64,000 nt of DNA, from NCBI GenBank assembly GCA_937138395.1, contig CAKZPB010000064.1:20226-84225 (forward strand). The letters are read 5' to 3'. Origin of the DNA: an uncultured Pseudomonadota bacterium. Its GTDB lineage: Bacteria; Pseudomonadota; Gammaproteobacteria; Xanthomonadales; Wenzhouxiangellaceae. Position 1 is the stretch's first letter. The number at the start of each line of letters is the position of its first letter. This document shows positions 59,212 through 64,000 of this stretch, piece by piece. The notes under the pieces were generated by a model. It saw only the letters and a program-made list of their open reading frames with translations. It was not told the DNA's origin and did not search any database. The position numbers and the translations under genes are program-made.

Positions 59212-60729
59212 ATGCCTCACCGCGATCTCTTTGCCGCTGTCGACCTCGGCAGTAACAGCTTCCACATGCTGGTTGCGCGTCGCGAATACGATCAACTGCG
59301 TGTCATTGATCGCATCCGCGACATGGTGCGTATTGCCGGTGGGCTCGACCGACAGGGCGAGCTGAACGAAACCACCCGTTTCAACGCGATTGAATGCCTG
59401 CAGCGCTTTGGTCAACGCCTATCTGAAATACCCGACCATCAGATTCGAGCCGTTGGAACACAGACGTTTCGCCGGATGCGGGACCAGAAGCAGTTTCTGG
59501 CCGAGGCCGAAGAAGCCTTGGGCTGTACGATCGACATCATTCCTGGTCGTGAAGAAGCTCGATTGGTCTGGCTGGGCGTCGCCCAGGGCACCAGCCACGG
59601 CAGCGATCCAAGGATGGTCATCGATATCGGTGGCGGATCGACCGAAATTGCGGCAGGCCAAGGCCTGTCGCCCCAGGTGACCGAAAGCCTGCAGTATGGC
59701 TGTGTCAGCCTGACGAAGCGTGCGTTCACCGATGGCGTCATCACCAAATCCCGCTGGCGGAGAATGCGTGACGAGGTTGCGGGTGAATTGCAGGCACTGC
59801 AAACGGGGATTCGCGCAACCGGCTGGCAACAGGCGATTGGTTCGTCAGGCACGCTGCGTGCCGTGCAGCAGATTGTGGCGCAACAGCATGACGGCGTACT
59901 CCGACAATTTACGCTAGACGATGTCAAATCACTCAGAAAGCGAATCATCAATGCCGGTCACGTCGACTCGGTACAGCTCGACGGCCTGTCGGATAATCGT
60001 CAACCAGTCATTTCGGGCGGCGTCATCATTATCGAAGCCTGCATGAAGGCGTTTGGTATCAAGCACATGGACGTCAGCCAGTTCGCGCTGCGTGAAGGCC
60101 TGTTGTATGACCTGTTCGGTCGCCTGGAGCAGACCGATCCGCGCGAAAAAACCGTGATGGCGATGGCCAACCGACACGAAGCCGATCAAACCCAGGCCGA
60201 GCGCGTGCGTGATTTTGCGCTTTGCGCATTCGAGCAAATCGCCGAAGCACATCAGCTGGCAAGCATTCATAAGAACCTGCTTGACTGGACCTGTCGACTG
60301 CACGAAATCGGGTTAGTGATTGCCCACAGTCATTACCAGGTTCACAGCGGCTACATCGGAGAACATTCCGATATGCCGGGCTTCACCCAGCAGGAGCAGC
60401 AATACATTGCCTGCCTGTTGCGCTATCAGCGTCGCAAACTGCACGCCTCCGCACTGGACGATCTGCCGGCACGCCTTCATCAAAGCGCGCGTAGTCTGCT
60501 GGCCATCCTCAGGCTCAGCGTTGCACTATGTCGCGCCCGCTCGGATTCTGACCTGCCCGACTTCTCGCTGCAGGCCGACTCATCATCGGAACTGGTGTTT
60601 TATCTGCCTGATGGCTGGCGGGATCTTCATCCGTTGTCTGCGCGCAGCATCGAATACGAAATTCATCAGCTGAGCAAGCTCGGCCTGGAACTCCGCCTTG
60701 CAACGCTCAACCAACCGCACCCTGGCTAG
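59212..60729 (+). CDS. ppx: exopolyphosphatase (Ppx/GppA family)
   Basis: AAVDLGSNSFHMLVARRE, VIDIGGGSTEIAAGQG, IGSSGTLRAV. Confidence 0.96.
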   Translation: MPHRDLFAAVDLGSNSFHMLVARREYDQLRVIDRIRDMVRIAGGLDRQGELNETTRFNAIECLQRFGQRLSEIPDHQIRAVGTQTFRRMRDQKQFLAEAEEALGCTIDIIPGREEARLVWLGVAQGTSHGSDPRMVIDIGGGSTEIAAGQGLSPQVTESLQYGCVSLTKRAFTDGVITKSRWRRMRDEVAGELQALQTGIRATGWQQAIGSSGTLRAVQQIVAQQHDGVLRQFTLDDVKSLRKRIINAGHVDSVQLDGLSDNRQPVISGGVIIIEACMKAFGIKHMDVSQFALREGLLYDLFGRLEQTDPREKTVMAMANRHEADQTQAERVRDFALCAFEQIAEAHQLASIHKNLLDWTCRLHEIGLVIAHSHYQVHSGYIGEHSDMPGFTQQEQQYIACLLRYQRRKLHASALDDLPARLHQSARSLLAILRLSVALCRARSDSDLPDFSLQADSSSELVFYLPDGWRDLHPLSARSIEYEIHQLSKLGLELRLATLNQPHPG

Positions 60730-60734
60730 ACCAC

Positions 60735-61673
60735 GTGCAGAATCCAGCTGACATCGTCAAGCTGCGTGCCCAGGCGGCGTCGAGCATCCGTCAGTTCTTT
60801 GCCGAGCGCAACGTGCTCGAGGTCATGTCACCGGTACTGACCCCCTATGGCGTCACCGACCCTCACCTGCACAGCATAGAAATCGACCAGGCCTACAGCC
60901 AGGCCAGCCCGAGCCAGCGAGTGTTTTTGCGAACGTCACCCGAATATGTCCATAAACGGCTGCTGAGCTCAGGTGTCGGCGATCTGTATGAGCTCGGGCC
61001 GGTCTTCCGTGGACACGAGTCGGGCCGGCATCACCGGAACGAATTCTGGATGCTGGAGTGGTATCGGCTGAATTGGTCCTGGCGTCAGCTTGCCGACGAG
61101 GTCATCGAATTGATTCGGCGTTTAAGTCCAGCACGGGACTGGACCGTCGAGTTTCGCAGCTGGCTCAGCATCAGCGAACAGGATCTGGGTATCGATGCCA
61201 ACAGCGCTAGTTTGTGTGCACTGAAGTCTGCGCTCGACGAACGGCTTGATGCTGCTCCTCAAGCGCTGGATCATGCCGAACTCCTGGACTGGTGGTTTGC
61301 AAGCCAGGTCCAGCCTTCCTTTCAAGCTGAAACGCTGACGGTAGTGTATGACTACCCTGCCTCTCAGGCCGCGCTCGCCCGCCTGAAGCCTGATCAGCCG
61401 AACTGGGCCGAACGCTTCGAAGTCTTTGCCGGGCCGCTCGAACTGGCCAATGGGTATGGGGAATTGACCGAACCGGATGAACAGCAGCGACGATTCAAGC
61501 TCGACAATCAACGTCGCAAGACGCTAGGGCTCCCGCAAATGCCTATTGACCGCACGCTTCTTGACGCCATGCAGAGCGGTCTTCCGAACTGCGCAGGTGT
61601 TGCAATGGGCTTTGAACGACTGTTGATGGCAATCTTCGCTATGCATACCATCGATGCAGCATGCTACCCATGA
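60735..61673 (+). CDS. epmA: elongation factor P--(R)-beta-lysine ligase (GenX/PoxA)
   Basis: Class II LysRS-like catalytic domain without anticodon domain: FLRTSPEYVHKRLLSSGVGDLYELGPVFRGHESGRHHRNEFWMLEWYR; GVAMGFERLLM. GTG start at 60735. Confidence 0.95.
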   Translation: MQNPADIVKLRAQAASSIRQFFAERNVLEVMSPVLTPYGVTDPHLHSIEIDQAYSQASPSQRVFLRTSPEYVHKRLLSSGVGDLYELGPVFRGHESGRHHRNEFWMLEWYRLNWSWRQLADEVIELIRRLSPARDWTVEFRSWLSISEQDLGIDANSASLCALKSALDERLDAAPQALDHAELLDWWFASQVQPSFQAETLTVVYDYPASQAALARLKPDQPNWAERFEVFAGPLELANGYGELTEPDEQQRRFKLDNQRRKTLGLPQMPIDRTLLDAMQSGLPNCAGVAMGFERLLMAIFAMHTIDAACYP

Positions 61674-61724
61674 CAGGGCATCAATTCAATCAATTGATCT
61701 TGCTTTTCGAAGCAAAAAATAAAT

Positions 61725-61753
61725 CAAAAAAAAGCCCTGCTATTCAGCAGGGC
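61725..61753 (-). terminator. Rho-independent terminator for the P-domain/IPTL-CTERM gene
   Basis: On minus strand GCCCTGC-TGAATA-GCAGGGC followed by a T-run (tttttttt), downstream of the stop at 61804. Confidence 0.9.
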
Positions 61754-61803
61754 ACATAATGATAATTGGTTCTTCCGTAAGCAAGTGCCAGCATCTGCAG
61801 AAG

Positions 61804-63105
61804 TTATACCTGACGACGCAACACCATTCCTCCGAGTGTAAGAACAATCAGCAGCATCGCTGCAATTCCCCATGCACTCAATGTCGGCACCGGCGTTGAC
61901 TCTGGCAATGGTGGCTGACCTTCCACGCAGCCAACCAGGGACACACTCCATTCATTTAATGTTCCGGTATCACCATCGGCATCATCACCGATGGACAGCG
62001 TCCAAGTGCCGTTAGGATCTTCACCAAGGAATGCTGCCATCGCGCCTTCTGGTTGAAGTTGAGGCACGACAACGCCAGTTGTATAGTCAGCGTCGGTAAC
62101 AGTGTCACTATTGGTATCCGCCCACGTTGTACCGGCAAAAACATCATCTGCGGTACCAGCATTATCGGTGGTGATTGCTGTGACCGTTCCGGCAGGAGAC
62201 TCGAGCGTAATGTCCAGATCGCCCGGAAATGTATGTGTTATGTCAGTAAATAAAGAGACTTCGCAAAGGAATGGCTCTACACCGGCAAAATCAACCGTAT
62301 CGGTAATGGTTGTATTATCTGAGATGGCCAGCGCAGGAATATTGCTGGAAACTAGAATCGGGCTCGTCGTCGGTCCCTGATCAAGCGTTGTGATATCTAG
62401 GGACCAACTGTTCAATGTGCCGCTGTCTCCACCTGCGTCATCACCGACCGACAGGGTCCAGGTGCCGTTTGGGTCTTCACCGATGAATGCGCCGAATGCG
62501 CCTTCTGGGATTAGCGTAATTTGAGCCACTCCGGTTGTATATGAAACATCGGTAACTTCGTTTCCAAAGCCAGCCTGATCATCGAACAGGGTGCCGGCAA
62601 ACGAATCGTCAGAACCTGAACCATTGTCAGTTGTGACCACAATTTCCGTGCCAGAAGGTGATGTCAGCGTGATATCAAGATCGCCCGGAAACGTATGAGT
62701 GATATCCAAATTCAAATCCAGATCCCATAAATATGCATCACCCGACACGACGGCATCAACTGAAAAGGTATTGTTATCGTTAATCGCAGTGCCCGCTCCA
62801 CCACCTACCGTATTAGTGCTGGAGGCCGTAGTGCTTGGCGGCGCTACTGGAGCTAGTCGTGGACTAACTGCTTCACGATCTGGACCCACATTCAGCAGCC
62901 CCATCGGATCATCACCGCCCAGCCGAGCTGATATGGAAGAGTAGTTTTCGAGAAGCGCTGCCATCGAAGACTCATCGGCAGCCATCTTGGCGATTTCATA
63001 CTCCTGAGCAAGCGCAATCATGGATTCAAATTCTGCGTCCTTACTCTGGGCAGACAGACCATTCATTGCCAGAATCAATAGAAAAGCAATGGAACTATTT
63101 GACAT
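61804..63105 (-). CDS. exported protein with two proprotein convertase P-domains and IPTL-CTERM sorting signal
   Basis: Two repeats of DITHTFPGDLDITL.SP.GT...EDPNGTWTLS.GDDA; C-terminus TPVPTLSAWGIAAMLLIVLTLGGMVLRRQV. Start refined to 63105. Confidence 0.9.
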   Translation of the reverse strand: MSNSSIAFLLILAMNGLSAQSKDAEFESMIALAQEYEIAKMAADESSMAALLENYSSISARLGGDDPMGLLNVGPDREAVSPRLAPVAPPSTTASSTNTVGGGAGTAINDNNTFSVDAVVSGDAYLWDLDLNLDITHTFPGDLDITLTSPSGTEIVVTTDNGSGSDDSFAGTLFDDQAGFGNEVTDVSYTTGVAQITLIPEGAFGAFIGEDPNGTWTLSVGDDAGGDSGTLNSWSLDITTLDQGPTTSPILVSSNIPALAISDNTTITDTVDFAGVEPFLCEVSLFTDITHTFPGDLDITLESPAGTVTAITTDNAGTADDVFAGTTWADTNSDTVTDADYTTGVVVPQLQPEGAMAAFLGEDPNGTWTLSIGDDADGDTGTLNEWSVSLVGCVEGQPPLPESTPVPTLSAWGIAAMLLIVLTLGGMVLRRQV

Positions 63106-63217
63106 TTTCAATTTAAACTCCCTCAAAATTTTTTTACCACTTAACAGTAGTATGCACTTATCCGTTAAGCAATATAGCACCCTTATCCTTCACAATCAAA
63201 ACAAACTAGCACCCTTA

Positions 63218-63251
63218 ATACTTCACAACTCAGGATACTTCACAACTCAGG
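63218..63251. repeat. 17-bp tandem duplication
   Basis: ATACTTCACAACTCAGG at 63218-63234 immediately repeated at 63235-63251. Confidence 0.95.
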
Positions 63252-63486
63252 ATGCTTGATGTTTGTTGATCGAAAAATCAAGGAGTCTCAATGCACTTCA
63301 AACTTCCGCATCGGCTTCAGTTCTGGAAAACAGCTTAGTTAGGGGTTGCAACTGACCAAGCAGGTCCGGATGTAACCACAAATAATCAAGAAACGGTCAA
63401 TCAGGTCAGTGGTCATAAGTGGTCGGGACGCCAGTTCGACACATGATATTTAGTAAAAACTCTAAACGCATTTTACTCAGCCAGTC

Positions 63487-63999
63487 TTACTCGGCTTCAA
63501 TCGCCGGGATCATCATCGAATCGATCTGCTCAACCACAGGGATGGTCTTTCGATCGTCAAGTCGTTGAAATGCAACGGCAAGCTTTTCCAGCAGGCTGAG
63601 TTGGTTTGGCATTGAAACAATCCGTACATCATTGCAATCCAACCAAGCCGGTTCCTGATCCGGTTGGCTGATCGCCAGTTGGCACTTTGTGTCGTCAACA
63701 TCTACATCAGCTGCCCATTGATGTCTTGGCTGCCACCACCGAGCGTCCGGAATCGGCAACGATTGTGGCAGTTCAACATCATTTTCAGACACTAGTCTCG
63801 CCCCGATGATATAACCGATCATAGTCGTCTGATCGCTCAAATCAAGCATTGCAGCACTAAACGGACGACTACGTGACTGTTGGTCCATCGTCTTGATTTG
63901 TTCGTCGGCCTGGACTAATCGAGTGCTACCGTCCGTCAGGATGTATTCTTGAATCCCTGATGGCCAGAGCGGCGTCAGCACGCGGTGCATCGGCAGCAT
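63487..63999 (-). CDS. hypothetical protein, possibly extending beyond the window edge
   Basis: 170-aa ORF, TMIGYIIGARLVSENDVELPQSLPIPDARWWQPRHQW; family not recognised. Confidence 0.55.
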   Translation of the reverse strand: MLPMHRVLTPLWPSGIQEYILTDGSTRLVQADEQIKTMDQQSRSRPFSAAMLDLSDQTTMIGYIIGARLVSENDVELPQSLPIPDARWWQPRHQWAADVDVDDTKCQLAISQPDQEPAWLDCNDVRIVSMPNQLSLLEKLAVAFQRLDDRKTIPVVEQIDSMMIPAIEAE

Positions 64000-64000
64000 G

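Overview
This 64-kb window looks like ordinary chromosome of a gammaproteobacterium. The speD/clp-like crp adjacency and the MurD2-MurL pair suggest a relative of Xanthomonadales/Wenzhouxiangella (inference only). It is densely coding on both strands. I saw no rRNA, tRNA, CRISPR array, prophage or transposase gene. Main content from left to right: gltX (partial), mltF, mutL, coq7, speD, crp/clp, ppc, a ThrE-like exporter, rimB-rimK, an acyl-CoA dehydrogenase/phosphotransferase pair, and the four-gene ligase-associated DNA damage response operon (exonuclease, ligase, helicase, pdeM). Next come mtfA, a TrxB-like FAD reductase, ung, a K+/H+ antiporter, the psp operon behind a near-consensus sigma-54 promoter, and an AraC regulator beside a TonB siderophore receptor. 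These are followed by rfbBACD-manC, ssb, ispB, murD2-murL, thiD, NAD-dependent isocitrate dehydrogenase, grxC, a tusDCE cluster without tusB, and bepA. The right end holds phoB-ppk1-ppx (no phoR, with a Pho-box-like site), epmA, and an IPTL-CTERM protein with two P-domains. The most interesting non-coding signals are: two copies of a mosaic dispersed repeat (about 26.0-26.5 kb and 49.3-49.8 kb), the second carrying a perfect 24-bp hairpin; two MITE-like elements with AACCGCAGAT termini bracketing one gene; and a 118-bp element with CGTCATTCCGG inverted termini. I found no clear-cut wholly undescribed system. The best leads are the repeats, some gene-neighbourhood anomalies and a few uncharacterised proteins. 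Homology calls are from recognising protein sequences by eye; no database search was run.
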